Positions 18,360 to 28,666 of a DNA stretch of 64,000 nt are shown one piece after another. A program made the translations under genes and the position numbers. The stretch is from assembly GCF_030646115.1 (NCBI RefSeq), contig NZ_JAUSMX010000005.1:62001-126000 (forward strand), written 5' to 3'. The DNA comes from Fluviicoccus sp. GTDB lineage: Bacteria > Pseudomonadota > Gammaproteobacteria > Pseudomonadales > Moraxellaceae. Below the pieces are notes generated by a model. It was not told the origin of the DNA. It made no database searches and was given only the letters and a program-made list of their open reading frames with translations. The number at the start of each line of letters is the position of its first letter. The first letter of the stretch is position 1.

Positions 18360-19538
18360 TCAGGCAGCCAGAAAGCGGCGGATCAGGCGCGAAACACGCA
18401 GCACAATCTCGTCCGCATCGGCGGCGCTCAGATTCAAGGCCGGCAACAAACGCACGACGCAATCGGCCGTGACGTTGATCAGCAGTTTTTCTTCATCGCG
18501 GGCCTGGGCCACCAGTTCACCGCAGGCGCGAGGCAAACGCAGGCCGATCATCAGCCCCTTGCCGTTGACCTGCACCGGCAGGTCGGCCAGCGCTTCACGG
18601 AAACCGGACATCATGCGTTCGCCCATGACGGCGGCATTTTCTATCGGTCCTTTCTGCAGTTCCTGCACCACGGTCAAGGCGGCGCGACAACCCAGCGGGG
18701 TGCCGCCGTAGGTTGAACCATGGTTGCCGGGGTGGAACAGATCGTTGGCCTTGCCGCTGACAAGGCAGGCGCCAATTGGAAAGCCGTTGCCCAGGCCCTT
18801 GGCCGTGGTCAGGACATCGGGCCGGATAGCGGTGTGCTGATACGCAAAGTATTTGCCGGTGCGACCGTTGCCAGTCTGGATTTCGTCGAGCATCAGCAGC
18901 AGGTCGTGGCGATCACACAGTGCGCGCAAGGCTTCCAGATAGCCGGACAAACCGGCTGCCGGGGGACGCAGGCCGCCTTCACCCTGAATCGGCTCCACCA
19001 GAATGGCGACGATATCCGGATTGGCGACAATGGCGGCCTCCACGGCAGCAACATCATCAAACGGGACACGGGCGAAGCCTTGCACCAGCGGCTCAAAGCC
19101 GGTCTGCACTTTCTTGTTGCCGGTGGCGGACAATGTGGCCAGGGTGCGGCCGTGGAACGAGTTTTCCATGACGATGATGGCGGGGACTGCTACATTCTTG
19201 CGGTGGCCGAACATCCGCGCCAGCTTGATGGCGGCCTCATTCGCTTCGGCGCCGGAATTACCGAAAAAGCAGAGGTCCATGCCGGACACCTGACGCAATG
19301 CCTCGCCCAGTTCTTCCTGCAAGGGAACCTGATACAGGTTGGACGTATGCACCAGGGTAGCTGCCTGTTCGGCGATGGCGCGGGCCACCACCGGATGGGC
19401 GTGACCCAGTCCGCACACGGCAATACCGGTCAGGGCATCCAGGTAGGCATCCCCGTTTGCAGTGTAAAGTCGGGACCCTTCACCCCTGACAAAGGCAATG
19501 GGCTGGCGGGCGTACGTGGGCATCAGGGCGCTGGTCAT
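18360..19538 (-). CDS. argD: acetylornithine aminotransferase
   Basis: PLP-dependent class III aminotransferase; converts N-acetylglutamate semialdehyde to N-acetylornithine and may also serve lysine synthesis (succinyl-DAP). At 392 residues it has the N-terminal LYTANGDAYLDALTGIAVCGLGHAHP block, NSGAEANEAAIKLAR, the LDEIQTGNGRTG block with the PLP-contacting Asp, and TTAKGLGNG with the PLP lysine. Divergent from grxD. Confidence 0.94.
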   Translation of the reverse strand: MTSALMPTYARQPIAFVRGEGSRLYTANGDAYLDALTGIAVCGLGHAHPVVARAIAEQAATLVHTSNLYQVPLQEELGEALRQVSGMDLCFFGNSGAEANEAAIKLARMFGHRKNVAVPAIIVMENSFHGRTLATLSATGNKKVQTGFEPLVQGFARVPFDDVAAVEAAIVANPDIVAILVEPIQGEGGLRPPAAGLSGYLEALRALCDRHDLLLMLDEIQTGNGRTGKYFAYQHTAIRPDVLTTAKGLGNGFPIGACLVSGKANDLFHPGNHGSTYGGTPLGCRAALTVVQELQKGPIENAAVMGERMMSGFREALADLPVQVNGKGLMIGLRLPRACGELVAQARDEEKLLINVTADCVVRLLPALNLSAADADEIVLRVSRLIRRFLAA

Positions 19539-19658
19539 GGCAATTCGTGCGGATTCAAGCAGATGGATGGATAAAGGAACATCTTAACCAGATTACGCGT
19601 CATCAGCAATTAGAGGTAGAATACAACCCGCCAATTCCTGCCAAAAAAGGTATCCGAG

Positions 19659-19982
19659 ATGGAAACTGAAGCTCTCATCCAGAAACAGATTGCGGAAAAC
19701 CCCGTGCTTATCTACATGAAGGGGACCCCCCAGTTCCCGCAGTGCGGTTTTTCCGCCCGTACGGTGGAGGCTCTGATCCAGATTGGCGCACCCTTCGCCT
19801 ATGTCAATATTCTGGAAAATCCGGATATTCGTTCCACGCTGCCCCGTATCGCCAACTGGCCGACCTTTCCGCAACTGTGGATCAAGGGTGAACTGATTGG
19901 CGGCTGCGATATCGTCATGGAAATGACCCAGAAAGGTGAGCTGGCGCCCTTGGTCAAGGAAGCCACCCAGCAACAGGATTGA
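19659..19982 (+). CDS. grxD: monothiol glutaredoxin, Grx4 family
   Basis: CGFS-type glutaredoxin that binds and transfers [2Fe-2S] clusters, usually with BolA proteins. The active-site CGFS begins at Cys29, preceded by KGTPQFPQ; the WPTFPQLWIKGELIGGCDI block with the cis-proline and glutathione-binding residues follows. 107 residues. A -10-like TAGAAT lies about 40 bp upstream of the ATG. Confidence 0.96.
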   Translation: METEALIQKQIAENPVLIYMKGTPQFPQCGFSARTVEALIQIGAPFAYVNILENPDIRSTLPRIANWPTFPQLWIKGELIGGCDIVMEMTQKGELAPLVKEATQQQD

Positions 19983-19999
19983 TGATTCTGCGGGGGGTC

Positions 20000-20029
20000 A
20001 AAAAAGCGTCACTTCGGTGGCGCTTTTTT
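20000..20029 (+). terminator. rho-independent terminator after grxD
   Basis: AAAAAAGCGTCAC pairs with GTGGCGCTTTTTT (one G-T wobble) around a stable TTCG tetraloop, ending in a T-run, 18 bp after the grxD stop. Its A-rich 5' arm makes it potentially bidirectional. Confidence 0.9.
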
Positions 20030-20143
20030 CATGGACGGACTGACGGTCGGTTTTGAAGGCTCCACGGTCGGAGGGCGGTTTTCAGGGAAGGTGATAAAGC
20101 GCATAATTGTAAAGATGATCACAAAATCAGAAAGGCAACATTC

Positions 20144-21766
20144 TTGCTCCGAAACCAGCGCCAAATTGTGACGGTACCCATGAATCATTCGTTGCAAAAG
20201 ACTCCGGATGTGGACAATGTTTTCAGCTTGCTCGAAAAGAATGGGCTGAGCGGGACATGGCTGCTGGAAGATGGTGGCTTGCATGTTCAATTTACGGAAG
20301 GCGCCTCCCGATTGCATGGCCGAGGTACTGGCAAAGTGAGATTTAGCCGGGAGGAGTGGCATGATTTATATACTCCCGCAGGAATGGAAAATCTGGAAGT
20401 CATGCTGGGTGAGCTTGCAAACGGTTCCGCCCCGGCAGCGATTGAGGTTGAGATCAGGGGGCGTGGAGAGGGAGCTTGTTCCCGTCATGTCCACATGATC
20501 GGCCAGCGCCATCCTGAATTGCCGGGGGTCCTGATCGGAGCTTGTTTCGAGAGGTCATGCTGCAATGAGTTTGAAGCTCGCGAACGTGTACTCGAGTCAA
20601 AGGTGGATGCTACGGATTTCTTTTGGCGGAATACCATCGACCGGCTGCAGGTTGGACTTTGGGACTGGGACTTTCAATCCGGGAGGGTAATCCGGTCGCC
20701 TTTTTGGCGGAAATTGCTGGACGACCCTGATGAACCGCTGGATACATGGACAACGGACTGGGAGAGAAGGATTCATCCTGATGATTTGCCAGCCTGCATT
20801 GAAGATATTCAGGCACATTTTGCCGGTCATTCCGATGTATGCAATCTGGAATACCGGCTGCTGAACCGGACCGGTGAATATGTGTGGGTTCAGGACCGCT
20901 CCCGCGTTATTGAATGGGACGAGTGTGGCCAGCCTTCCAGAATCGTCGGGATATATTTGGATATCGGGCAGGAAGTGAGCATTCGCCAGAATCTTGCTGA
21001 AAGGGATAGGCAGTTTCAGGCGGTCTTCAACTCCATGTTCCAGTTTGTCGGCATGCTGAAGCCTGATGGTAGTGTTCTGGAATGCAATCATGCCGTCTAT
21101 GAGATGACCGGACTACCGCAGGGACACATGCATGGAGTGCCGCTTTGGGAAGGGGTGTGGTGGAAAAATGACCAAGTGCAGTGCGACGTAAAACAGTGGG
21201 TTTGCCGGGCGGCTGCTGGCGAATTTGTCCGACATGAAGTGGATATTATTGATCGTAACGGCATACCCCATCGGGTGGATTTCTCCATCAAGCCCGTCTA
21301 TGGGGCGAACGGCGAAATACGCTGGCTGGTTACCGAAGGGCGGCACCTTAATCCAGCAGCGCCTGTCGAATCCTTGGCTCCGGTTGCCGTAAATCCTGTT
21401 GAAATCTCGGATTATCACCACGGTACAGTACTACTGGTTGATATGAATTGCACGATCCTTTCAGTAACACCTGCCTTTAGTGAACTAATCGGATATTCCG
21501 AAGAAGAACTTCTGCGGATGAACTTTGTGGAAATTACCCATCCTGATGACCTGGGCTTGGATCAAGGCTATGTGGACGGGATGTTATCCGGCGATTGTGA
21601 CTATTACTCCATGGAAAAGAGGTTGGTCAGCAAACATGGCGATGTAGTGCCTGTGGATATGGAGGTAACGGTTTTGCGACGCAGCAACGGCAGTCTCCTG
21701 CACATGCTCAAGCGTATTCGTGACTTGCGTCCCGCATGGCATGAACAGACACTGCGCCGTTACTAG
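20144..21766 (+). CDS. multi-PAS domain protein without output domain
   Basis: A 540-residue soluble protein with three clear PAS folds and possibly a fourth. A degenerate N-terminal one lies at about 30-130; a PAS_3-type at about 165-280 (VGLWDWDFQSG, RIHPDDLPAC, GEYVWVQDRSRV); another at about 290-410 (FNSMFQFVGMLKPDGSVLECNHA); the last at about 425-525 (IGYSEEELL, ITHPDDL). No kinase, GGDEF, EAL, HTH or methyl-accepting domain follows. No membrane segment is seen. The start is uncertain: TTG 20144 has AAGG 8 bp upstream, while ATG 20180 gives a shorter N-terminus with no clear site. Confidence 0.75.
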   Translation: MLRNQRQIVTVPMNHSLQKTPDVDNVFSLLEKNGLSGTWLLEDGGLHVQFTEGASRLHGRGTGKVRFSREEWHDLYTPAGMENLEVMLGELANGSAPAAIEVEIRGRGEGACSRHVHMIGQRHPELPGVLIGACFERSCCNEFEARERVLESKVDATDFFWRNTIDRLQVGLWDWDFQSGRVIRSPFWRKLLDDPDEPLDTWTTDWERRIHPDDLPACIEDIQAHFAGHSDVCNLEYRLLNRTGEYVWVQDRSRVIEWDECGQPSRIVGIYLDIGQEVSIRQNLAERDRQFQAVFNSMFQFVGMLKPDGSVLECNHAVYEMTGLPQGHMHGVPLWEGVWWKNDQVQCDVKQWVCRAAAGEFVRHEVDIIDRNGIPHRVDFSIKPVYGANGEIRWLVTEGRHLNPAAPVESLAPVAVNPVEISDYHHGTVLLVDMNCTILSVTPAFSELIGYSEEELLRMNFVEITHPDDLGLDQGYVDGMLSGDCDYYSMEKRLVSKHGDVVPVDMEVTVLRRSNGSLLHMLKRIRDLRPAWHEQTLRRY

Positions 21767-21770
21767 ATGC

Positions 21771-22592
21771 TTAGCTGCTGCTGATGCGTCGCTTCAGGTG
21801 TTTCTGTTCAATAATCCGGGTGGCGATTTCCTCGACGGACATTTCTGAAACATCCAGGAAGGGGATGCCCTCGCGGATATAAATGGACTCGATGGCGCGC
21901 ACTTCGCGCTGGACCTGCGGCGTGCTGGCGTAGCGACTGTTAGCCTTGCGCTCAGTGCGAATTATCGCCAAGCGGTCGGCGTCAATCATCAGACCAAACA
22001 GTTTCGAACGGTGTTCCTTCAGGCTTTTCGGCAGTGCTTCACTGTCGAGGTCATCTTCGGTTAGCGGATAGTTGGCGGCCCGGATGCCAAACTGCATGGC
22101 CAGATAGATGCAGGTAGGGGTTTTGCCGGAGCGTGAGACACCAATCAGGATAATATCCGCCATGTCGTAGTGCCGGGTACGCGCGCCGTCATCGTTGTCC
22201 AGGGCAAAGTGGATGGCGTCGATGCGCGTCTTGTATGTCTGGGTGTTCACGGAGTGCGATTTTCCGACGGCATTCATCGGCTTTTCACCAATCACTTGCT
22301 CAAGTTTGTCGACAAAGGTCTCGAAAACATCAAACATGCAGGCATTGGCGGCCGCTATAATGGAGCGGATTTCCCGGTCGACAATGGTGTCGATGATAAT
22401 CGGCTGTATCCCATCGGCTTCCGCCACCTTGTTGATCAGCGAGACGGCTTCGCGGGCCTTTTCCGGACTGCCGATATAGGGCAGTGTATGCTGCTCGAAA
22501 GAGACATTGCCGAACTGCGCCAACAGACTGTGACCCAAGGTCTCAGCCGTGATGCCGGTTCCGTCGGAAATAAAAAACACGCTTCTTCTCAT
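21771..22592 (-). CDS. ppsR: PEP synthase regulatory protein (bifunctional kinase/pyrophosphorylase)
   Basis: DUF299-family protein that inactivates PEP synthase by ADP-dependent phosphorylation of a threonine next to the catalytic histidine and reactivates it by Pi-dependent phosphorolysis. The P-loop GVSRSGKTPT is present in the middle of the 273-residue protein and the N-terminal FFISDGTGITAETLG block is typical. Divergent from its target ppsA across a 173-bp intergenic region, the classical arrangement. Confidence 0.95.
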   Translation of the reverse strand: MRRSVFFISDGTGITAETLGHSLLAQFGNVSFEQHTLPYIGSPEKAREAVSLINKVAEADGIQPIIIDTIVDREIRSIIAAANACMFDVFETFVDKLEQVIGEKPMNAVGKSHSVNTQTYKTRIDAIHFALDNDDGARTRHYDMADIILIGVSRSGKTPTCIYLAMQFGIRAANYPLTEDDLDSEALPKSLKEHRSKLFGLMIDADRLAIIRTERKANSRYASTPQVQREVRAIESIYIREGIPFLDVSEMSVEEIATRIIEQKHLKRRISSS

Positions 22593-22765
22593 TGGCTGGC
22601 CTTTGGGGTTTGTCTGATGCGGATGGAGTCTTTATAGTAGCGGGCAGTCGCCACTGCGGGCGAGTGTAATACAGAAATCGCTGCGGACATAACCTGTCCC
22701 GGCCACAATCCGACCGGGGTGCGATCCACCCCGGCGATGACTCAACTCAGTTAGGGAGCCTCACC

Positions 22766-25138
22766 TTGGAAGCACTTGTTATCTGGTTTCAGCAACTTGG
22801 CAAGCATGATGTCGAACGTGTCGGCGGCAAGAACGCCTCCCTCGGCGAAATGATCAGCAACCTGTCCAATGCCGGTGTATCCGTACCCGGCGGCTTTGCT
22901 ACGACCGCTCAGGCCTATCGTGATTTCCTGGAGCAAAGCGGGCTCAACAAGCGCATCCACGACGTACTGGATACGCTGGATGTGGAAGATGTGGTGCAAC
23001 TGGCCGAAACCGGCAAGCAAATCCGTGAGTGGATTGTGGCGACGCCGCTGCAAGCGGATCTGGAAAAGGCGATTCGTGAAGATTTCACCAAGCTCACCGG
23101 CGGCGATGAAAATATGCCGGTCGCCGTGCGTTCTTCCGCAACCGCCGAGGATCTTCCCGATGCTTCCTTTGCCGGCCAGCAGGAAACTTTCCTCAATATC
23201 CGCGGCATCGATAATGTGCTGATTGCGGTCAAGGAAGTGTTTGCATCGCTGTTCAACGATCGCGCCATTGCCTATCGGGTCCATCAAGGCTTTGAGCACA
23301 AACTGGTAGCCTTGTCAGCCGGTGTGCAGCGCATGGTGCGTTCCGAAACCGGATCGTCCGGTGTCATGTTTACACTGGATACCGAGTCAGGTTTCCGAGA
23401 TGTGGTGTTCATTACCTCGTCCTACGGTCTGGGTGAAATGGTGGTGCAGGGCGCCGTCAATCCGGATGAGTTCTACGTTTACAAGCCGACGCTGGAAGCG
23501 GGCCGCCCTGCCATCCTGCGCCGCAATCTGGGCAGCAAGGCCCAGCGGATGATTTACGGAAGCAGCGGCGTCACCGGCAAGTCCACACAGATTGTGGATG
23601 TCGACAAGGTGGATCGCATCAAGTTCTCCATTACCGATGACGAGATTGCCGATCTGGCCCGCCAGGCAATGATCATCGAGAAGCACTACGGTTCGCCGAT
23701 GGACATAGAGTGGGCGAAGGATGGTGATGACGGCAAGATGTACATCGTGCAGGCCCGTCCCGAAACGGTGAAGAGCCGTCAGAATGTCGGCACCATGGAA
23801 CGTTACCTGCTGAAGCAGAAAGGCACCGTGATTTGCGAAGGCCGCTCCATTGGCCAGCGTATCGGCGCCGGCCGCGTCAAGGTGGTGACATCCATCCGCG
23901 AAATGGACAAGGTTCAGGACGGCGACGTGCTGGTCTCCGACATGACCGATCCGGATTGGGAGCCGGTGATGAAGCGGGCTTCCGCCATTGTCACTAATCG
24001 TGGTGGTCGCACCTGTCACGCCGCCATCATTGCCCGTGAGTTGGGCGTACCGGCCATTGTCGGTTGCGGCAACGCCACCGAACTGCTGGCGGATGGTCAG
24101 GAAGTGACCGTGTCCTGTGCCGAAGGCGATACCGGCTTTATTTATGAAGGCATGCTGGACTTCGAGATCCAGAAGAACTCGATTGATTCCATGCCGAAGC
24201 TGTCCTTCAAGATCATGATGAACGTTGGCAACCCCGACCGTGCTTTTGACTTCGCCCAGATTCCCAATCAGGGCATCGGTCTGGCGCGTCTGGAGTTCAT
24301 CATCAACCGCATGATTGGTGTACACCCGAAGGCGCTGCTCAACTACGACACGCTGCCGCGCGACATTCGCAACGCCGTGACGGCTCGCGCCGCCGGTTAT
24401 GCGTCGCCGGTCGAGTTCTTTGTCGAGAAACTGGTCGAAGGCATTGCCACACTGGCTGCCGCCTTCCATCCGCAACGGGTCATTGTGCGGATGTCCGACT
24501 TCAAGTCGAATGAGTACGCCAACCTGATTGGCGGTAAGCTGTATGAGCCGGAAGAAGAAAACCCGATGCTGGGTTTCCGCGGAGCTTCCCGTTATATCTC
24601 TGACAACTTCCGCGATTGCTTTGACTTGGAATGCCGCGCCCTGAAGAAAGTCCGTGATGAAATGGGTCTGACCAATGTCGAGATCATGATTCCCTTTGTG
24701 CGGACGGTGGGTGAAGCCGAACGCGTCATCAGCCTGTTGGCGGAGAAGGGCTTGAAGCGCGGTGAAAACGGCCTGAAAGTGATCATGATGTGCGAACTGC
24801 CGACCAATGCCTTGCTGGCGGAAGATTTCCTGCAGCACTTTGACGGCTTCTCAATCGGCTCCAACGACCTGACCCAGCTGACCTTGGGTCTGGACCGCGA
24901 CTCCGGGATTGTCTCGCACCTGTTTGATGAGCGTGATCCGGCGGTGAAGTTCCTGCTGTCACGCGCCATTCAGGCCTGCCGCAAAGCCGGGAAGTACATC
25001 GGCATTTGCGGCCAGGGTCCCAGCGATCACCCCGATCTGGCGAAGTGGCTGATGGATGAAGGGATTGACTCTGTGTCCCTGAACCCGGATTCGGTGCTGG
25101 ATACTTGGTTCTTCCTGGCGGAGAACCACGGTTCCTGA
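22766..25138 (+). CDS. ppsA: phosphoenolpyruvate synthase
   Basis: Converts pyruvate and ATP to PEP, AMP and phosphate for gluconeogenesis. 790 residues: N-terminal ATP-grasp domain ([30 protein letters not shown]), the swivelling phosphohistidine domain with [12 protein letters not shown] (catalytic His next to the Cys; regulatory Thr two residues before His), and the C-terminal PEP/pyruvate barrel ending in [14 protein letters not shown]. The start is TTG at 22766, 7 bp after AGGGAG; no ATG fits the conserved N-terminus. Confidence 0.97.
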   Translation: MEALVIWFQQLGKHDVERVGGKNASLGEMISNLSNAGVSVPGGFATTAQAYRDFLEQSGLNKRIHDVLDTLDVEDVVQLAETGKQIREWIVATPLQADLEKAIREDFTKLTGGDENMPVAVRSSATAEDLPDASFAGQQETFLNIRGIDNVLIAVKEVFASLFNDRAIAYRVHQGFEHKLVALSAGVQRMVRSETGSSGVMFTLDTESGFRDVVFITSSYGLGEMVVQGAVNPDEFYVYKPTLEAGRPAILRRNLGSKAQRMIYGSSGVTGKSTQIVDVDKVDRIKFSITDDEIADLARQAMIIEKHYGSPMDIEWAKDGDDGKMYIVQARPETVKSRQNVGTMERYLLKQKGTVICEGRSIGQRIGAGRVKVVTSIREMDKVQDGDVLVSDMTDPDWEPVMKRASAIVTNRGGRTCHAAIIARELGVPAIVGCGNATELLADGQEVTVSCAEGDTGFIYEGMLDFEIQKNSIDSMPKLSFKIMMNVGNPDRAFDFAQIPNQGIGLARLEFIINRMIGVHPKALLNYDTLPRDIRNAVTARAAGYASPVEFFVEKLVEGIATLAAAFHPQRVIVRMSDFKSNEYANLIGGKLYEPEEENPMLGFRGASRYISDNFRDCFDLECRALKKVRDEMGLTNVEIMIPFVRTVGEAERVISLLAEKGLKRGENGLKVIMMCELPTNALLAEDFLQHFDGFSIGSNDLTQLTLGLDRDSGIVSHLFDERDPAVKFLLSRAIQACRKAGKYIGICGQGPSDHPDLAKWLMDEGIDSVSLNPDSVLDTWFFLAENHGS

Positions 25139-25151
25139 TCGAAGTTGTTAC

Positions 25152-25190
25152 CAATAAAAAGGGGCGCATGATATGCGCCCCTTTTTATTG
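25152..25190. terminator. bidirectional terminator between ppsA and yebC
   Basis: A perfect 18-bp stem from CAATAAAAAGGGGCGCAT and its complement around a 3-nt loop. Both strands end in a T-run, so it can terminate ppsA and the opposing yebC transcript. Confidence 0.93.
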
Positions 25191-25197
25191 CCACTTT

Positions 25198-25222
25198 TGT
25201 AGGTCGGGCTTCAGCCCGACAA
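25198..25222. repeat. single REP-like unit
   Basis: Third copy of the element seen as an inverted pair at 628-701: TGTAG followed by the GTCGGGCT-TC-AGCCCGAC hairpin and AA. It lies in the short gap between the ppsA terminator and the yebC stop. Confidence 0.85.
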
Positions 25223-25230
25223 TGCCTCTT

Positions 25231-25977
25231 TTAACTTTCCAGCTTCTCCATGACCTCGTCACTGAAGTTGGCATTGCTGTAGACGTTCTGGACATCGTCC
25301 AGATCTTCCAGCATGTCGATCAGCTTCATGATCTTCTGTGCAGCTTCAACATCCGTAATATCAGCCTGTGTTGCCGCATGCATGGTGACTTCGGCCTGAT
25401 TGGCTTTCAGTCCGGCGGCGGTCAGTGCATCTTCCACGGCCCCGAAATTGTGGGCGTTGGTAATGACAATGACATTGCCGTTTTCGGTAATCACATCGTC
25501 AGCGCCTGCTTCCAGCGCCACTTCCATGATCTTGTCTTCATCACCGTTTTCAAAGGTGATTTCACCGCGCTGGGTAAACATGTAGGCGACCGAACCGCTG
25601 GTGCCCAAATTGCCGCCGCACTTGCTGAAGGCATGACGCACATCACTGACGGTGCGGTTGACGTTATCGGTCATGGTTTCCACCAGTACCGCAACGCCGT
25701 TGACGCCGTAACCTTCGTAGGTATTCTCGTGCACGGTTTCGCTTTCACCGCCGCCCGCACCACGCTGGATGGCGCGGTTGATGATGTCCCGGCTGAGATT
25801 GGAGGTCAGCGCCTTGGCGACAATGGCGCGCAAGCGGGGGTTGTCGGCCTCGGACGGGCCGCCCATGCGGGAAGCAACGGTGATTTCACGGATGTACTTG
25901 GTAAAGATCTTGCCGCGCTTGGCGTCCTGTCGATCCTTGCGGTGCTTGATGTTGGCCCATTTGGAATGACCGGCCAT
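25231..25977 (-). CDS. yebC: YebC/PmpR family protein
   Basis: YebC-family protein of 248 residues; members act as DNA-binding regulators, and recent work links YebC proteins to relief of ribosome stalling, so the exact role here is open. The conserved N-terminal [22 protein letters not shown] (first three quarters quoted in family descriptions) and the [11 protein letters not shown] block are present, as is the three-domain length. It is 90 bp downstream of aspS on the same strand, with an inverted repeat in the gap. Confidence 0.94.
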   Translation of the reverse strand: MAGHSKWANIKHRKDRQDAKRGKIFTKYIREITVASRMGGPSEADNPRLRAIVAKALTSNLSRDIINRAIQRGAGGGESETVHENTYEGYGVNGVAVLVETMTDNVNRTVSDVRHAFSKCGGNLGTSGSVAYMFTQRGEITFENGDEDKIMEVALEAGADDVITENGNVIVITNAHNFGAVEDALTAAGLKANQAEVTMHAATQADITDVEAAQKIMKLIDMLEDLDDVQNVYSNANFSDEVMEKLES

Positions 25978-26027
25978 GACAGTCTCCTAATTGGTGCTGA
26001 GGGTGAAAAAAAGATCGCTTGGGATGT

Positions 26028-26056
26028 CGTCATTCCCGACCAAGCCGGGAATGACG
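26028..26056. repeat. palindromic intergenic repeat (ATTCCCG type)
   Basis: CGTCATTCCCG (26028-26038) and its exact complement CGGGAATGACG (26046-26056) enclose a 7-nt loop between aspS and yebC. The core ATTCCC...GGGAAT pattern is a recurrent intergenic palindrome in proteobacteria and resembles neisserial dRS3, but the spacing here is one base longer. Confidence 0.75.
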
Positions 26057-26067
26057 ATAAAATCCCC

Positions 26068-27876
26068 TTAGGACTGCGGCTGTTCCACTGCCTTTTCACG
26101 CAAGCGGATACCCAGCTCGCGCAGTTGCTTCTGGTCCACCGGGGCCGGGGCCTGTGTCATCAGGCATTCGGCGCTCTTGGTTTTCGGGAAGGCAATGACG
26201 TCACGGATGGACGTTGCGCCGGTCATCAGCATCACCAGGCGGTCAAGGCCGAAAGCCAGGCCGCCATGGGGAGGCGCGCCGTACTTCAGGGCATCCAGCA
26301 GGAAGCTGAACTTTTCATGGGCTTCTTCCTCGCCAATGCCGAGGGCTTCAAACACGGCCTTTTGCATATCAAGGTTGTAGATACGCAGGGAGCCGCCGCC
26401 GATTTCGGTGCCATTCAGCACCATGTCGTAGGCAACAGAAGTAGCGGCGCCGGGATTGGCCTTCAGCTCTTCAACACTGCCGTGCGGCATGGTGAAGGGA
26501 TGGTGGACCGAGGTCCATTTGCCATCGTCCACTTCTTCAAACATCGGGAAGTCGACCACCCACAGCGGAGCCCATTCGCAGGTCAGCAGGTTGAGGTCGT
26601 GACCCAGCTTAACGCGCAGCGCACCCAAGGCATCGTTGACGATCTTGGCCTTGTCAGCGCCGAAGAAGATCAGGTCGCCGTTTTCAGCACCGGTGCGGGT
26701 AATGATTTCCTGCAAGGCGGCATCACTGATGTTCTTGATGATCGGCGATTGCAGGCCGGATTCTTTACCGTCCAGACCATTGTTGATCTTGGTCGTATCA
26801 TTGACCTTGATGTAGGCCAGGCCGCGAGCGCCGTAAATGCCGACAAACTTGGTGTATTCATCGATCTTGCCGCGCGACAGTTCGTTGCCCTTGGGCACGC
26901 GCAGGGCGGCGACACGACCCTTGGGATCGTTGGCCGGACCGGCAAAGACCTTGAAGTCCACGTCCTTCAGTACATCGGCCACGTCCACCAGTTCAAGCGG
27001 AATACGCAGGTCAGGCTTGTCGGAGGCATAACGGCGCATGGCTTCGGCATAGGTCATGCGCGGGAAGGCTTCAAACTTGATGCCCATCAGTTCGTCAAAC
27101 AGCTCCACAGCCATACCTTCGGTGACATTCATGATGTCTTCGTCAGACATGAACGAGGTTTCGATGTCGATCTGGGTGAATTCAGGCTGGCGGTCGGCGC
27201 GCAGGTCTTCGTCGCGGAAGCACTTGGCAATCTGGTAGTAACGGTCGAAACCGGCCACCATCAGCAATTGCTTGAACAGTTGCGGCGATTGCGGCAGGGC
27301 GAAGAACGAGCCGGGCTGGGTGCGGGAGGGCACCAGGTAATCGCGGGCGCCTTCAGGCGTGGCGCGGGTCAGTACCGGAGTTTCGACATCCAGGAAGCCA
27401 TGCTTGTCGAGGTAGGTGCGGATCTTGCTGGTGACTTGTGAACGGAAGCGCATGCGTTGCAGCATTTCCGGACGACGCATGTCGAGGAAGCGGTACTTCA
27501 GGCGGATTTCTTCACCCACCTGCACGAACTCGTCATTCAAGGGGAACGGCGGAGTCTCGGAGGTAGCGAGGATTTCGATGTCCTTGCTCAGCACTTCGAT
27601 TTGTCCGCTGACCATGTTGGCGTTTTCGGTGCCGGCATAACGGCGGCGCACACGACCGGTGATCTTCAGCACGAACTCACTGCGCGACTTGTCGGCCAGA
27701 GCAAAGGCTTCAGGGGTGTCCGGATCGATCACGACCTGAACCAGACCGTCCCGGTCACGCATGTCGAGGAAAATCACACCGCCGTGATCGCGGCGACGGT
27801 GCACCCAGCCGCACAGGGTCACGGTCTGGTCAATTTGGGATTCGGTCAAGCTGCCGCAGTAATGCGTACGCATCAT
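26068..27876 (-). CDS. aspS: aspartate--tRNA ligase
   Basis: Class II aminoacyl-tRNA synthetase of bacterial type, 602 residues. An OB-fold anticodon-binding domain (about 1-105, [20 protein letters not shown]) is followed by the catalytic core with motif 2 [18 protein letters not shown], the bacterial GAD insertion (about 290-420) and motif 3 [15 protein letters not shown]. Starts at the first of two adjacent ATG codons. Two tRNA-Asp genes lie elsewhere in the window (10690, 10840). Confidence 0.97.
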   Translation of the reverse strand: MMRTHYCGSLTESQIDQTVTLCGWVHRRRDHGGVIFLDMRDRDGLVQVVIDPDTPEAFALADKSRSEFVLKITGRVRRRYAGTENANMVSGQIEVLSKDIEILATSETPPFPLNDEFVQVGEEIRLKYRFLDMRRPEMLQRMRFRSQVTSKIRTYLDKHGFLDVETPVLTRATPEGARDYLVPSRTQPGSFFALPQSPQLFKQLLMVAGFDRYYQIAKCFRDEDLRADRQPEFTQIDIETSFMSDEDIMNVTEGMAVELFDELMGIKFEAFPRMTYAEAMRRYASDKPDLRIPLELVDVADVLKDVDFKVFAGPANDPKGRVAALRVPKGNELSRGKIDEYTKFVGIYGARGLAYIKVNDTTKINNGLDGKESGLQSPIIKNISDAALQEIITRTGAENGDLIFFGADKAKIVNDALGALRVKLGHDLNLLTCEWAPLWVVDFPMFEEVDDGKWTSVHHPFTMPHGSVEELKANPGAATSVAYDMVLNGTEIGGGSLRIYNLDMQKAVFEALGIGEEEAHEKFSFLLDALKYGAPPHGGLAFGLDRLVMLMTGATSIRDVIAFPKTKSAECLMTQAPAPVDQKQLRELGIRLREKAVEQPQS

Positions 27877-28014
27877 GATAGGTTCTGCCTACACGTTGTC
27901 GTTGTTAATAAAAAGGGGACAATTATGCCTGAAACACGGCAGGGTTTGAACGGGCAAGACAGAGAAAGCCGGGGAATACCGGACAAGTCTGTTCCACCCT
28001 TGCCGCTGCTCCGG

Positions 28015-28563
28015 TCAGGATGCGGGTGAATTGACGGGTGAGTCCGGAATAGTGATTTCACGGAGAATCCAGTCGGTCAGTGATTCACGTTCGAAAATGA
28101 AGTTGACCGTGACAGTCGGGACGGTTTGACGGGATACCGTCATCACGAAGCGATTGATCCCGTCGTAGTGTTTGTTGATGGCAATAGTCTTGTCCGGGGA
28201 GGCGGCGTCCGGTTTGGCACTGGATTTGGGGTCAGGAATATCCGCCTGTAACAGCAGTTCCAGTCCCTCAGGTGTCACTAGCGCATCAATCATCGGGTTC
28301 AGCATGGCAGCGGCGAACATGTTGGCGAAGGCCTGCATGCCGCTGTCGGATTGGCGGCCCAGCAAGGAAGTACTGAGGCCGGCCCCCAGTGAAGCCTTGA
28401 GGCTGGAACGGACCTTTGGGTAGTCAATCCGGCGGTTCAGTTGTTCGGTGTTACGGTCATGGATCGCTGTTTCCATTCGTTCGATGGCGCGGTAGGGCGT
28501 TTGATAGATCCAGCCGCCGCCAACTGCGGCGAACAGTAAAGCCGGAATGAGGATTTTCTTCAT
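28015..28563 (-). CDS. DUF2939 domain-containing protein
   Basis: A 182-residue protein with one N-terminal hydrophobic segment (about 4-20, signal anchor or signal peptide) followed by the DUF2939 domain, recognisable from TPYRAIERMETAIHDRNTEQLNRRIDYPKVRSSLK. Function unknown; family members sit in the periplasm or inner membrane of many proteobacteria. A single gene between aspS and aceA. Confidence 0.85.
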   Translation of the reverse strand: MKKILIPALLFAAVGGGWIYQTPYRAIERMETAIHDRNTEQLNRRIDYPKVRSSLKASLGAGLSTSLLGRQSDSGMQAFANMFAAAMLNPMIDALVTPEGLELLLQADIPDPKSSAKPDAASPDKTIAINKHYDGINRFVMTVSRQTVPTVTVNFIFERESLTDWILREITIPDSPVNSPAS

Positions 28564-28621
28564 AAGGCACTCTTAAAGTAAGCGGTAATTAATTGAATTT
28601 TTTGTACTTGTCTCTGTAAAT

Positions 28622-28647
28622 AAAAAAGCCCGCTTGCGCGGGCTTTT
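28622..28647. terminator. terminator downstream of aceA
   Basis: AAAAGCCCGC and GCGGGCTTTT around TTGC; on the minus strand the stem runs into a T-run 20 bp after the aceA stop. The opposite strand also ends in T residues. Confidence 0.9.
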
Positions 28648-28666
28648 CCAGAACCGGTGGAAGCGA

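Noticed and set aside
26028-26056. Calling the ATTCCC palindrome a neisserial dRS3 or NEMIS element
   Set aside because: The spacer is 9 and not 8 bases, and the genome is not Neisseria by gene content.
25105-27441. 778-codon open frame on the plus strand across yebC and aspS
   Set aside because: Entirely antisense to two conserved genes, same composition artefact, no domain.
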